A stretch of DNA of 59,122 bases from an uncultured Parabacteroides sp. (GCA_937890135.1 CALBYC010000122.1:1-59122), one strand, 5' to 3'; counted from the stretch's first letter, positions 18,906 to 27,284 are shown. Translations and numbers: made by a program. The notes: generated by a model from the letters alone, not told the origin.

Positions 18906-19640
18906 ATGGGAAGAGCGTTTGAGTTTCGTAAGGCAAGAAAGTTTAAGCGTTGGGGCAATATGGCCCGTGTATTTACCAAATTAGGAAAGGAAATCACAAT
19001 CTGTGCAAAACAGTCCGGTCCGGATCCTGAGAACAACCCGCGTTTACGTGTATTGATGCAAACGGCAAAGAAGGAAAACATGCCGAAGGAAAACGTGGAA
19101 AGAGCTATCAAGCGTGCTGTCTCAAAGGACTTTACGGATTACAAAGAGATGAACTATGAAGGTTACGGGCCTTACGGGATTGCTATTTTCGTGGAAACAG
19201 CGACTGACAACACTACTCGTACTGTTGCGAATGTACGTAGCTATTTCAATAAATGCGGTGGCTCGCTGGGCACAACAGGCAGCTTGGAGTTTTTGTTCTC
19301 TCACAAATGTGTGTTCCATATCGTGAAGCCGGAAAATGTCTCATTGGATGATTTGGAGTTGGAATTGATTGATTTCGGCGTGGATGAGCTGGATGTGGAT
19401 GACGAAAACAACGAGGTTGTTATTTATGGCGATTTCGCACAGAATTCATCTATCCAGAAGTATCTGGAAGAGAATGGTTACGAAATTACGAGCAGTGAGT
19501 TTGTCCGTATCCCGAATGACTTGAAGGAAGTAACTCCCGAACAGCGTGAAACAATTGAAAAACTAATTGAAAAATTAGAAGAGGACGATGATGTGCAGAA
19601 TGTTTTCCATAATATGAAGGAAGAATATGAGGAAGAGTAA
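18906..19640 (+). CDS. YebC/PmpR family protein
   Basis: 244 residues, usual length. The N-terminus WGNMARVFTKLGKEITICAK and KKENMPKENVERAIKRA are the family signature; the centre has YEGYGPYGIAIFVE and TGSLEFLFSH. YebC-family proteins were described as transcription regulators; more recent work ties members to translation through difficult stretches at the ribosome. It starts 48 bases after pheT and may be co-transcribed with it. A terminator follows at 19667. Confidence 0.95.
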   Translation: MGRAFEFRKARKFKRWGNMARVFTKLGKEITICAKQSGPDPENNPRLRVLMQTAKKENMPKENVERAIKRAVSKDFTDYKEMNYEGYGPYGIAIFVETATDNTTRTVANVRSYFNKCGGSLGTTGSLEFLFSHKCVFHIVKPENVSLDDLELELIDFGVDELDVDDENNEVVIYGDFAQNSSIQKYLEENGYEITSSEFVRIPNDLKEVTPEQRETIEKLIEKLEEDDDVQNVFHNMKEEYEEE

Positions 19641-19666
19641 TCTCGGACTTTTTTGACGACACATAA

Positions 19667-19710
19667 GAATCCCCGAAAGTGCTTGGCACTTCGGGGATTC
19701 CCTTTTATTT
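19667..19710 (+). terminator. intrinsic terminator of the YebC-family gene
   Basis: GAATCCCCG at 19667 pairs with CGGGGATTC ending at 19700, extended by AAGTGC/GCACTT with one bulged A, and followed by CCTTTTATTT. It lies 26 bases after the stop. Confidence 0.85.
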
Positions 19711-19789
19711 GCATTTGCTGCTTTTGACGCTTGTGGAATATATTTTACATTTCTATTGCATATAAACTCGTTCCTTGAATGCGCACCGG

Positions 19790-20464
19790 CTATTTCCTCA
19801 AAACCTTATGGATAGCATCTTGAACCAATTTCTCCATTACTTTATAGCCTTCCAGGGTTGGATGAACTTCATCCTTGGAGTATTTTTCGGGCAATCCGCC
19901 TCGTTCATCTTGCATGGCCGCATGAAAATCGACATAGGTGATGTTGTGTTCATGCGCATACGCTTTCAGTTTGGAATTGAGGGCTTTGATTTCTTCCGCA
20001 GGCCTTAATTCCTTGCGCCATCCGAACTGGTATGCCGGCAGGGTAGAGCAAAGGATAACTTTGATCTGGTTGGCTTCCGCCAGTTGAATCATCGAGACGA
20101 TGTTGCCAAAAGTCTTTTCCGGGGAAAAGGCATAGTCGTTATGGGCCAAGTCGTTTGTTCCTGCCAAGATGACCACGGCTTGCGGCTTTAAATCGATGAC
20201 GTCTGGACGAAAACGTACCAACATTTGGGCGGATACCTGTCCGCTGATGCCCCTTCCTGCATAATTGTTCTGAGTGAAAAAGTCCGGGTCTTTTGCTCGC
20301 CAACCTTCGGTTATGGAGTTACCCATGAAAACAACCGTAGGCTGTTTGCCCGTCGCGTTCTCTTGTTCGTATTTCCCGAAATTGGCCCAGTCTTTCAGGG
20401 GCTCTTGAGCAAATAGCTGAAGTGCCCCAAGTAGGCAAAGGGTTGTAATCCATGCTTTCTTCAT
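19790..20464 (-). CDS. secreted SGNH/GDSL-family hydrolase
   Basis: 224 residues from the ATG at 20464 (an upstream in-frame TTG is less likely). A Sec signal peptide MKKAWITTLCLLGALQLFAQ ends near residue 20. The four SGNH blocks are visible: VVFMGNSITEGW with nucleophile Ser50, GRGISG, LAGTNDLAHN, and the catalytic Asp/His in KDEVHPTLEGY. Members remove acetyl or acyl groups from carbohydrates or lipids; close relatives are annotated as acetylhydrolases or sialate esterases, but the substrate cannot be told. It lies 20 bases downstream of metF on the same strand and probably shares its promoter, though the functions are unrelated. Confidence 0.9.
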   Translation of the reverse strand: MKKAWITTLCLLGALQLFAQEPLKDWANFGKYEQENATGKQPTVVFMGNSITEGWRAKDPDFFTQNNYAGRGISGQVSAQMLVRFRPDVIDLKPQAVVILAGTNDLAHNDYAFSPEKTFGNIVSMIQLAEANQIKVILCSTLPAYQFGWRKELRPAEEIKALNSKLKAYAHEHNITYVDFHAAMQDERGGLPEKYSKDEVHPTLEGYKVMEKLVQDAIHKVLRK

Positions 20465-20484
20465 GATATTCAAGTATTTTTGTG

Positions 20485-21435
20485 TTAGTAAATCTCTTTG
20501 GCTATGCGTCTGACACTCTCGGATGCCATCATTGTGTAGAAGTGCAAACTTGGGACACCGTGAGCGATCAATTCTTTACACTGCCCGATGCACCACTCGA
20601 TGCCTGCCTCTTTGGCCTCGTCGTCTGTTTTGCACTTCCGGAGTTCTGCGGCAAAAGGTTCAGGGATGTCGGAGCGGAAAATCTTGGGCAGGACAGTCAA
20701 TTGATTCTTGAATACGATCGGTTTGATGCCTGGGATAATCGGAACTTCAATGCCTTCTTTCCGGCAACGATCCACAAAAGCGAAATATTTGCTATTGTCA
20801 AAGAACATTTGGGTTACCAGATAGCTGGCGCCGTTCTTTACTTTCTCTTTCGCATAGTAAATGTCGGATTCCATGTTGGGTGCCTCTTCATGCTTTTCCG
20901 GATAGCAAGCCATGCCATAGCAGAAAGGGGTTTCTATGCCTTCGATGCGAGAACCATCCAATGCAATGCCCTTGTTGAATTGGTTGACTTGCTGTTGCAG
21001 GTCAGTGGCGTGCTCATGATAATTCTCGGGGTCTTTTACCGGTTCTAATGTTTTTACATCGCCCCGTAGCAATAAAAGGTTGTTTACTCCCAAGAAGTTC
21101 AAATCAATCAATGCATATTCTGTCTCATCCTTGGTAAAACCCTTGCAGATGATATGGGGCACTGCCGGTATTCCGTATTTGTTCTGTATGGCAGCCGCGA
21201 TAGCCACGGACCCCGGGCGCTTGCGGATATTTACCTTCCGGAGGCTTCCGTCCGGTTGTGTTTTGTATATGTTTTCGCTGTGATGGGAAGTGATGTTTAT
21301 GTATTTGGGATCAAACTCACGCAGTTTATCAATGACGTCATAAACCTTTTGAATGCTGTTCCCTTTCAAAGGAGGCAGGATTTCAAAAGTGAAAGCTGTG
21401 CTTTTGCTGTTATTAATTAAGTCGATTACGTTCAT
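20485..21435 (-). CDS. metF: 5,10-methylenetetrahydrofolate reductase
   Basis: 316 residues, MetF length. It reduces methylene-THF to methyl-THF with FAD and NAD(P)H, supplying methyl groups for methionine. The TIM barrel begins FTFEILPPLKG, has YINITSHHSE and then ITKGF-type segment ICKGFTKDETEYAL, LLLRGD, and FDNSKYFAFVDRCR. A -7 box on the minus strand at 21454-21461 sits 19 bases before the ATG. The SGNH hydrolase gene follows closely downstream. Confidence 0.96.
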   Translation of the reverse strand: MNVIDLINNSKSTAFTFEILPPLKGNSIQKVYDVIDKLREFDPKYINITSHHSENIYKTQPDGSLRKVNIRKRPGSVAIAAAIQNKYGIPAVPHIICKGFTKDETEYALIDLNFLGVNNLLLLRGDVKTLEPVKDPENYHEHATDLQQQVNQFNKGIALDGSRIEGIETPFCYGMACYPEKHEEAPNMESDIYYAKEKVKNGASYLVTQMFFDNSKYFAFVDRCRKEGIEVPIIPGIKPIVFKNQLTVLPKIFRSDIPEPFAAELRKCKTDDEAKEAGIEWCIGQCKELIAHGVPSLHFYTMMASESVRRIAKEIY

Positions 21436-21453
21436 CTGTTATCTTTTTTGATG

Positions 21454-21461
21454 CAAAATTA
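21454..21461 (-). promoter_or_regulatory. -7 box of the metF promoter
   Basis: Minus-strand TAatTTTG matches TAnnTTTG, 19 bases before the metF ATG. The leader must be very short. Confidence 0.55.
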
Positions 21462-21541
21462 AAGATTTATCTCAGGAATGTCAAATCTTCCGCCCTGTTA
21501 TATTCAGCCCGAGGAAGCAGAGAATGGCTGTTTTTGCGCGT

Positions 21542-21566
21542 TTTGAGAAATAATTCGGTACTTTTG
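21542..21566 (+). promoter_or_regulatory. probable promoter of the alpha/beta hydrolase gene
   Basis: TActTTTG at 21559-21566 is a good -7 box. TTTG occurs at 21533-21536 (22 bases upstream) and 21542-21545 (13 bases); the first has nearly normal spacing. Confidence 0.55.
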
Positions 21567-21600
21567 TTTAAATTTGTAATCCAATTAAATTTATGACATC

Positions 21601-22413
21601 ATGAAAAGTTTTTTTGTTCTTTGGGCCGCTGTTTTGCTGGCCATTATGGATATTTCGGCCCAGAAGGTCGAACGAATCCCACTGTATGCCGATAATGACG
21701 AGGCGGAAATGTTTGTCTATCTTCCCGAAAAGGAATCAGCCTTGCATTCTGCCATACTGATATGTCCGGGTGGCGGATACGGTGGCTTGGCCATCGACAA
21801 CGAAGGCTATAATATGGCAGAATGGTATTCGTCCAAGGGGATGGTGGCGGCTGTGCTGAAATATCGTCTTCCCCATGGCGACTACACGATTCCGTTGAGC
21901 GATGCGGAGAAGGGCATGCAGCTTCTGAAGGAGAATGCGGGGAAATGGCACATCGACCCTTCGCGCATTGGGGTGGCTGGATCGTCCGCCGGGGGGCATT
22001 TGGCCGCTTCGCTAAGCACGTTGGGAAAGGATTCATGCAGGCCGGCATTCGCCATCCTTTATTATCCGGTTATCAGTTTTGAAGACGGAGTGACACATCA
22101 AGGCTCCAAGAAAAACCTGCTGGGCAGTGGAATAAACAATAAAGAACTGGTGGAACGATTCACATTGCAGAACCAAGTGGACGCAAAAACGCCTCCCACC
22201 CTTATCATGGTGAGTGACGATGATTCGCTGGTGCCTCCGGAAAACAGCATTCTTTATTATCAGGCGCTTCATGCGAAAAAGATACCCGCTTCGTTGTATG
22301 TCTTTCCGAATGGCGAGCATGGCTGGGGAACGACAGAGCGGTTCTTGTACAAAAATGAGGTGAAAGAACTCATTTATTTATGGCTCGTTCATAATAAGTT
22401 TTTGCAAAATTAG
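21601..22413 (+). CDS. secreted alpha/beta hydrolase, acetyl-xylan-esterase-like
   Basis: 270 residues. A Sec signal peptide (FFVLWAAVLLAIMDISAQ) ends near residue 20. The fold is shown by the oxyanion segment CPGGGYGGLAIDNEG, the nucleophile elbow GVAGSSAGGHLA with Ser129 in GxSxG, the acid in MVSDDDSLVPPEN, and the His in FPNGEHGWG. This set is typical of the BD-FAE/esterase-lipase branch found in Bacteroidetes polysaccharide loci, where it removes acetyl or similar esters from plant glycans. Here it stands alone with its own promoter, next to housekeeping genes, so the substrate is unknown. Confidence 0.88.
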   Translation: MKSFFVLWAAVLLAIMDISAQKVERIPLYADNDEAEMFVYLPEKESALHSAILICPGGGYGGLAIDNEGYNMAEWYSSKGMVAAVLKYRLPHGDYTIPLSDAEKGMQLLKENAGKWHIDPSRIGVAGSSAGGHLAASLSTLGKDSCRPAFAILYYPVISFEDGVTHQGSKKNLLGSGINNKELVERFTLQNQVDAKTPPTLIMVSDDDSLVPPENSILYYQALHAKKIPASLYVFPNGEHGWGTTERFLYKNEVKELIYLWLVHNKFLQN

Positions 22414-22467
22414 GAAGCCGACTTGGAAAATGTAAGCTTTGAATATTGAATATGTTACAATTTATTA

Positions 22468-22475
22468 TATATTTG
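22468..22475 (+). promoter_or_regulatory. -7 box of the ilvE promoter
   Basis: TAtaTTTG matches the -7 consensus, 25 bases before the ilvE ATG; an ATTG about 19-20 bases upstream is a weak -33 box. Confidence 0.55.
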
Positions 22476-22499
22476 CATCAAAAATAATAAGAAAGCTAT

Positions 22500-23519
22500 A
22501 TGGAAAGTCTAAATTGGTCTGAGCTTGGTTTTGGCTACATCAAAACTGATTATAATATCCGTTGTTATTACCGTGACGGGAAATGGGGGGAACTGGAAGT
22601 ATGTTCTTCCGAGATATTGAATATTCACATGGCTTCCACTTGCCTCCATTATGGACAGGAATCGTTCGAAGGCCTGAAAGCCTTCAGGGGAAAAGATGGC
22701 AAAATCCGCATTTTCCGCATGGACGAGAACGGGAAACGCATGCAATCCTCCAGCCGTGGCATCAAGATGGCCGAACTGCCTTTGGAGAAGTTCGAGGAAG
22801 CTATCCGCAAGGTCGTCAAGCTCAATGAACGTTTTGTCCCTCCTTACGAGAGCGGTGCGTCATTGTACATCCGCCCGTTGATGTTGGGCCTGGGAGAGCA
22901 AGTCGGGGTGAAACCAGCACCGGAATACCTGTTTGTCGTGTTCGTGACTCCGGTGGGGCCATACTTCAAAGGAGGTTTCCAACCATCGAAAGTCTGCATC
23001 ATGCGTAACTACGACCGCGCCGCTCCTTTTGGGACGGGAACCATAAAGGTCGGTGGTAATTATGCGGCAAGCTTGGTGGCCGGCGAGATTGCCCACGAGA
23101 AAGGGTATGCGGCCGTGCTTTATTTGGACCCGAAAGAAAAGAAATACTTGGACGAATGCGGTCCTGCGAATTTCTTCGGGATTAGAGGGAACAGCTACAT
23201 TACCCCCAAGTCCCATTCCATTTTGCCCTCGATTACCAACAAGAGCCTGCAACAACTGGCGACGGACATGGGGCTGACCATCGAATGCCGTCCGGTCCCT
23301 TACGAGGAAATCGCCACGTTCGACGAGGCGGCGGAATGCGGCACGGCGGCGGTGATCGCTCCTATATCCGAGATTGACGATTTGGACGAAAACAAGAAAT
23401 ATGTGATTGCAAAGGATGGCAAACCGGGTCCTGTCTGCGAAAAGCTGTACCATAAGTTGCGTGCCATCCAATATGGCGATGAACCGGACAACTATGGTTG
23501 GATAACGATCATCGAATAA
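22500..23519 (+). CDS. ilvE: branched-chain amino acid aminotransferase
   Basis: 339 residues of fold-type IV PLP enzyme, the longer form also found in Bacillus and eukaryotes. The PLP lysine is Lys183 in TIKVGGNYAASL. Other marks are SLYIRPLMLGLG, YLDECGPANFFGI, and EAAECGTAAVIAPI near the C-terminus. It catalyses the last step of Val, Leu and Ile synthesis, or the first of their breakdown. It has its own promoter and ends before the 19-bp palindrome at 23548-23591, which lies between it and the convergent DUF3276 gene. Confidence 0.96.
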   Translation: MESLNWSELGFGYIKTDYNIRCYYRDGKWGELEVCSSEILNIHMASTCLHYGQESFEGLKAFRGKDGKIRIFRMDENGKRMQSSSRGIKMAELPLEKFEEAIRKVVKLNERFVPPYESGASLYIRPLMLGLGEQVGVKPAPEYLFVVFVTPVGPYFKGGFQPSKVCIMRNYDRAAPFGTGTIKVGGNYAASLVAGEIAHEKGYAAVLYLDPKEKKYLDECGPANFFGIRGNSYITPKSHSILPSITNKSLQQLATDMGLTIECRPVPYEEIATFDEAAECGTAAVIAPISEIDDLDENKKYVIAKDGKPGPVCEKLYHKLRAIQYGDEPDNYGWITIIE

Positions 23520-23547
23520 AGAAATAAAAACGGCTATGGCCGCAAGA

Positions 23548-23591
23548 CGAAACGGTCGCATCCTTTTAAAGGAAAGGATGCGACCGTTTCG
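23548..23591. repeat. intergenic palindrome, copy A; probable two-way terminator
   Basis: CGAAACGGTCGCATCCTTT (23548-23566) is the exact reverse complement of 23573-23591, a 19-bp perfect stem with a 6-base loop. It lies between the convergent ilvE and DUF3276 genes. The core GGTCGCATCCTTT recurs at 47186 and, with changes, at 33829. Confidence 0.85.
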
Positions 23592-23631
23592 TTATTTGGT
23601 GGTAGCCTTTTTCCGCAGGCGACCAGTTAGG

Positions 23632-24024
23632 TCAATCCGAAGGCTTGCCCTCGGAGTCCGGATCGAAGTCGTCAATCGCAATGGACAAGCTGTCGTCCGT
23701 GATGCCCGATTTGTCTGCGGATTTGCTTGCCTTCGCGTGATTGGATTGGTACTCGTCGGCATAGTCCATAACTTGTTTTAACACGTTCGCAAACCGGTCA
23801 AAGTCTTCCTTGTAAAGGAATATTTTATGTTTCTCGAAAGAAACATCCGAATTCCCCTTGCCTTGTACACGTTTGCTTTCTGTAATAGCGATAAACAAAT
23901 CATCTTTAGAGCTCTTCTTCACGTCTAAATAATAAATCCGCTTACCAGCCTTGATGGTTTTGGAATAAAGTATTTCCTTGTCGCCACCATTTCCCGCATT
24001 GCTATCCTTCTTTGACTCTTTCAT
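23632..24024 (-). CDS. DUF3276 / PUR-alpha-like nucleic-acid-binding protein
   Basis: 130 residues from the ATG at 24024; an in-frame TTG at 24045 would add 7 residues and has no better start context. The family core is KEILYSKTIKAGKRIYYLDV, DDLFIAITESKR, and HKIFLYKEDFDRFANVL. This is the bacterial PUR domain (DUF3276) known from Bacteroidetes and spirochaetes, related to eukaryotic Pur-alpha; such proteins bind single-stranded purine-rich DNA or RNA. A charged C-terminal tail follows. It is divergent from nusB across 305 bases and convergent with ilvE. Confidence 0.85.
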   Translation of the reverse strand: MKESKKDSNAGNGGDKEILYSKTIKAGKRIYYLDVKKSSKDDLFIAITESKRVQGKGNSDVSFEKHKIFLYKEDFDRFANVLKQVMDYADEYQSNHAKASKSADKSGITDDSLSIAIDDFDPDSEGKPSD

Positions 24025-24065
24025 GAGCTGCTGTTTTTTAACCAACCTTTAACTAACTACCTTGA

Positions 24066-24139
24066 ATACATCCTGTTTGCCTGTCCTTTCTTTTGCCCTG
24101 AATAGGCTTGAAAAAGCTTAAAATGACTGCAGGATGTAT
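24066..24139. repeat. long-range inverted repeat upstream of DUF3276
   Basis: Perfect 10-bp arms ATACATCCTG and CAGGATGTAT separated by 54 bases, with an inner GCCT/AGGC pair. If transcribed toward DUF3276 it would fold in that gene's leader. Confidence 0.6.
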
Positions 24140-24282
24140 AAACGTTGTAAACTTATGATTATTTTTTTTCATATTCATGCTTTTTTACTTTTTTCTTCGT
24201 TTATAAAATAACAATAAATTATAATAAATATGAATTGCGGAATAAAAGCAGGACTAAAATGGCCAAGTAAGGAAAAAAAGAC

Positions 24283-24290
24283 TAATTTTG
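24283..24290 (+). promoter_or_regulatory. -7 box of the nusB promoter
   Basis: TAatTTTG matches the -7 consensus, 39 bases before the nusB ATG. No clear -33 box. Confidence 0.55.
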
Positions 24291-24329
24291 CCCACCAAAT
24301 AAACAACAAAAAAGAAGTTCTTTCAAACG

Positions 24330-25256
24330 ATGATCAACAGAATTTTAATCCGTATAAAAGTACTACAGATCGTATACTCTTACTATCAGAACGGAAAAGG
24401 CGACTTGAAAACGGCCGAGAATGAATTATTGTTCAGCCTGCAGAAATCGTATGACCTTTATTATTACCTATTACTTCTCATCGTAGACGTCACCAATTTG
24501 CACAGAAGAAACTTGGACATCCGCCGGCATAAGTTCATGCCGACCGAGGAGGATTTACATCCGAATACCCGTCTGGTGGATAACCGTTTTGCGGCGCAAT
24601 TGGAGCAGAACGAGGCTTTCCGGAAATATATCTCCGACCAGTCCATCACGTGGGCCAATGACGAGGATTTCATCAAGGGCTTGCTTGATACGATTTTAAA
24701 ATCGGACCTTTATGCGGAGTACCTGAATAATCCGGATGATTCTTATGAAACGGACAAGGATTTCTGGCGTGCGGCTTTCAAGAAATTCATTTGTGGGAAT
24801 GAAAATGTTGAAGAATACCTCCAGGACAAAAGCATTTATTGGAATGATGACATAGCTATCGTTGAGACTTTTGCCTTGAAAACAATTCGTCAGTTTGAAG
24901 AAAAGGCCGGAAGCAAGCAACCTTTGCTCCCGATGTTCAAAGACAACGAGGACAAAATGTTCGCGACGAGATTGTTCCATCAGTCTATCCTGAAAGGCGA
25001 GGAATACAGGGAGATTATCAATAAGCACTTGACAAACTGGGAAACCGAGCGCATTGCCAGTATGGACATGCTGATTATGCAGATAGCGCTGGCCGAAATC
25101 ATGACTTTCCCCACTATTCCGGTAAGCGTCACCTTGAACGAGTATATAGACATGGCCAAATACTACAGCACACCGAAAAGCGGCCATTTCATCAACGGCA
25201 TACTGGATTCAATTGTCAATGAATTAAAAAGTCAAAAGCTTTTGCTGAAAGATTAA
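24330..25256 (+). CDS. nusB: transcription antitermination factor NusB, long Bacteroidetes form
   Basis: 308 residues, about twice the length of E. coli NusB (139). The start MINRILIRIKVLQIVYSYYQ resembles the first helix of NusB. The recognisable NusB domain is C-terminal: LTNWETERIASMDMLIMQIA, LAEIMTFPTIPVSVTLNEYI, KYYSTPKSGHFINGILDSIV. The middle part is the extension seen in Bacteroidetes. NusB with NusE binds boxA in rRNA leaders and supports antitermination. A leader hairpin and the yajC promoter follow. Confidence 0.94.
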   Translation: MINRILIRIKVLQIVYSYYQNGKGDLKTAENELLFSLQKSYDLYYYLLLLIVDVTNLHRRNLDIRRHKFMPTEEDLHPNTRLVDNRFAAQLEQNEAFRKYISDQSITWANDEDFIKGLLDTILKSDLYAEYLNNPDDSYETDKDFWRAAFKKFICGNENVEEYLQDKSIYWNDDIAIVETFALKTIRQFEEKAGSKQPLLPMFKDNEDKMFATRLFHQSILKGEEYREIINKHLTNWETERIASMDMLIMQIALAEIMTFPTIPVSVTLNEYIDMAKYYSTPKSGHFINGILDSIVNELKSQKLLLKD

Positions 25257-25274
25257 ATTTTATCCTTACATTTG
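25241..25274 (+). promoter_or_regulatory. yajC promoter
   Basis: TTTG at 25241-25244, 22 bases, TAcaTTTG at 25267-25274. The -33 box lies inside the 3' end of nusB. Confidence 0.6.
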
Positions 25275-25282
25275 TAGGCGTG

Positions 25283-25314
25283 GGCAGGCGGCTGGATTTC
25301 CTTCCATGCCTGCC
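25283..25314 (+). other. hairpin in the yajC leader
   Basis: GGCAGGC (25283-25289) pairs with GCCTGCC (25308-25314), with an inner GGA/TCC pair. It lies between the promoter and the yajC ATG without a T run, so it belongs to the 5' leader rather than being a plain terminator. Confidence 0.5.
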
Positions 25315-25349
25315 TGCACATCATTACGTGTAACTAATAAAGTATAAAG

Positions 25350-25658
25350 ATGAATTTAAGTATTATGCTTCAGGCTACAGCCGGACAATCTCAGTGGTCA
25401 GGTATCATCATGATGGTTGTCATTGTTGCCATTTTCTATTTTTTCATGATCCGTCCCCAGCAAAAGAGGCAAAAAGAAATCCAGAAAGCGAGAGAAGCAC
25501 TGAAAGTGGGCGATAAGGTAATCACAGCAGGCGGCATTTATGGGAAGATAAAGGAAATTGGCGATGTCTACATGATTATAGAGGTAGCCAATGGCGTCAA
25601 TATTCAAATTGACAAGACCTCTGTGTTTGCTTCATCAGAAGATGCAAAACAAAAGTGA
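25350..25658 (+). CDS. yajC: preprotein translocase accessory subunit YajC
   Basis: 102 residues with one N-terminal membrane helix (IIMMVVIVAIFYFFMI), then the signature RPQQKRQKEIQKAREAL and VGDKVITAGGIYGKI in the cytoplasmic part. YajC joins SecDF in the inner-membrane Sec translocon. Here it is followed by ybbR (22-base gap) and coaE rather than secDF, an arrangement of co-transcribed housekeeping genes. Confidence 0.96.
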   Translation: MNLSIMLQATAGQSQWSGIIMMVVIVAIFYFFMIRPQQKRQKEIQKAREALKVGDKVITAGGIYGKIKEIGDVYMIIEVANGVNIQIDKTSVFASSEDAKQK

Positions 25659-25680
25659 TTAAGATAAACAAAGAAAGAAC

Positions 25681-26694
25681 ATGTCACGACTGAACCGGAT
25701 GTCGGAGGCATTCAAATCCGTATCGATAGGTATTAAAGCTTTTTTGCATCGCCAGCGATGGAAAGAAGCTTTAATTTTTTCTTGTTTTGTCTTGCTCTCT
25801 TTCGGCTTTTGGGTGCTGCAAAGCCTGCAAGGCGAATATGAAACAGACTTGTCCATTCCTATCAGATATGTCAATGTCCCGGCATATTTGACTTTCGACT
25901 CGGAACTCCCGAAGTCTATCGACTTGCATGTGCGGGACAAGGGAAGCGCATTGCTGAACTATAGTGTGGAAAAGCGGATGCGCACAATCAATATAGATTT
26001 GAGCAAGCTCTCGACTGACAAAAACGAATACGTCGTAGGAACGCAGTTCCTACAGTCCGAAATACAAAAGTTGTTATTGGCAACGACGAAGCTTTATAGT
26101 TTCCGTCCCCAACGCTTGACTTTGAACTATGGATTGCGAAGCAGCAAAGATGTCCCAGTCATGTTCGACGGGGAGGTACAGACACCCGGCGGTTTTTTGC
26201 TCTCAGGCGACATATCCACCATGCCTGCCATGGTCACAATTTATGGCAGCCAGAAAACGTTGGATACGATTAATTGCGTGAAAACAGTGCATGTCGAGGT
26301 GAAAAAGGCCAAAAAGACAATCACCAAGGATGTCGCATTGAAATCTATCCCTGGCGTGACAATGCATACCGAAAGCGTGTCTGTCATCATACCCGTGGAG
26401 GAATACACGGAAAAGAGCATAGACATCCCGGTGCGTATAACGGGTGTGCCCGACATTTATACCGTCCGCACATTCCCGCAGAGCGTTACTGTTTCTTGCA
26501 ATATCCCTATTTCCAAGTTCAAGGAATTGACACAAGAATTAGTCGCGGTCGACCTGCCGTTTAAAATGCTTGAAGAAAATGTGTCGGGTACTTTGAACGT
26601 GGATTTGTCCTCCAAGCCTAAATGGGTAAAGAGTTATAGCATCGCTCCTAAAAGAATAGAATTTCTATTAGAGGTTAAAGGCAACGTGAAATGA
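25681..26694 (+). CDS. YbbR-like domain protein (membrane-anchored)
   Basis: 337 residues. One N-terminal membrane segment (IFSCFVLLSFGFWVLQSL, about residues 32-50) is followed by repeated YbbR-type beta-rich units, for example SIPIRYVNVPAYLTFDSELP, DVPVMFDGEVQTPGGFLLSG and SIDIPVRITGVPDIYTVRTF. In Firmicutes the YbbR protein CdaR controls the c-di-AMP synthase; no cyclase gene is adjacent here, so the role in this organism is open. Its last 4 bases overlap the coaE start (ATGA), showing translational coupling. Confidence 0.85.
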   Translation: MSRLNRMSEAFKSVSIGIKAFLHRQRWKEALIFSCFVLLSFGFWVLQSLQGEYETDLSIPIRYVNVPAYLTFDSELPKSIDLHVRDKGSALLNYSVEKRMRTINIDLSKLSTDKNEYVVGTQFLQSEIQKLLLATTKLYSFRPQRLTLNYGLRSSKDVPVMFDGEVQTPGGFLLSGDISTMPAMVTIYGSQKTLDTINCVKTVHVEVKKAKKTITKDVALKSIPGVTMHTESVSVIIPVEEYTEKSIDIPVRITGVPDIYTVRTFPQSVTVSCNIPISKFKELTQELVAVDLPFKMLEENVSGTLNVDLSSKPKWVKSYSIAPKRIEFLLEVKGNVK

Positions 26695-27278
26695 AAAGAA
26701 TAGGTATCACAGGTGGTATTGGAAGCGGGAAATCCGTCGTTTCGCAATTGTTATCGTTGAAGGGAGTCCCTGTCTACATAGCGGATGACGAAAGCAAGAG
26801 ACTGGTCGATACGAATCCAATTATCAAGGAGGCTTTGATGGGTTTGTTTGGCAATTCCGTCTACACCGAGCATGGTTTGAACAGGCCCTTGCTTGCCTCA
26901 TTAATATTCCATGACGGCTCTCTCCTAAAGAAAGTGAATGGCATTGTTCATCCGGTGGTGGCGGATGATTTCAAGCGATGGTGCCAACATCAGCATTGCC
27001 CTTTTTGTGCCATCGAATCAGCTATCCTCTATGAGTCCGGATTTGATAAACATACGGACATGGCTTTGATGGTGTATGCGCCTGAGGACGTCCGTATGGA
27101 GAGAGTATTAAGCCGCGACCACACCTCGAAGGAAGCCGTGGAGGACCGGATTAAAAGGCAAATGCCGGATGAAGAGAAATGTAAACGTGCCGATTTCATC
27201 ATTTTTAATGACGGCGTGCAGCCTCTGATTCCGCAAGTGGAAAAGTTTTTGGCGCAAATAGGTCAAAATGTCGGTTAG
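26691..27278 (+). CDS. coaE: dephospho-CoA kinase
   Basis: 195 residues. CoaE phosphorylates the 3'-OH of dephospho-CoA with ATP, the last step of coenzyme A synthesis. The P-loop is ITGGIGSGKSVV near the N-terminus, followed by VYIADDESKRLV, HPVVADDF, and SRDHTSKEAVEDRIKRQM of the lid. It overlaps ybbR by 4 bases and is the end of the yajC-ybbR-coaE run; DUF5606 next door has its own promoter. Confidence 0.96.
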   Translation: MKRIGITGGIGSGKSVVSQLLSLKGVPVYIADDESKRLVDTNPIIKEALMGLFGNSVYTEHGLNRPLLASLIFHDGSLLKKVNGIVHPVVADDFKRWCQHQHCPFCAIESAILYESGFDKHTDMALMVYAPEDVRMERVLSRDHTSKEAVEDRIKRQMPDEEKCKRADFIIFNDGVQPLIPQVEKFLAQIGQNVG

Positions 27279-27284
27279 TTGTGC

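Larger units (their letters stand above)
24025..24329. other. 305-bp intergenic region between DUF3276 and nusB
   Basis: No gene seen. It holds a long-range inverted repeat (ATACATCCTG at 24066-24075, CAGGATGTAT at 24130-24139) with a smaller GCCT/AGGC pair inside, an A/T-rich stretch around 24150-24240, and the nusB -7 box at 24283. Confidence 0.6.

Noticed and set aside
22860..23561. 233-residue minus-strand frame opposite ilvE
   Set aside because: It is antisense to the PLP-binding region of ilvE and runs into the palindrome at 23548; no family resemblance.
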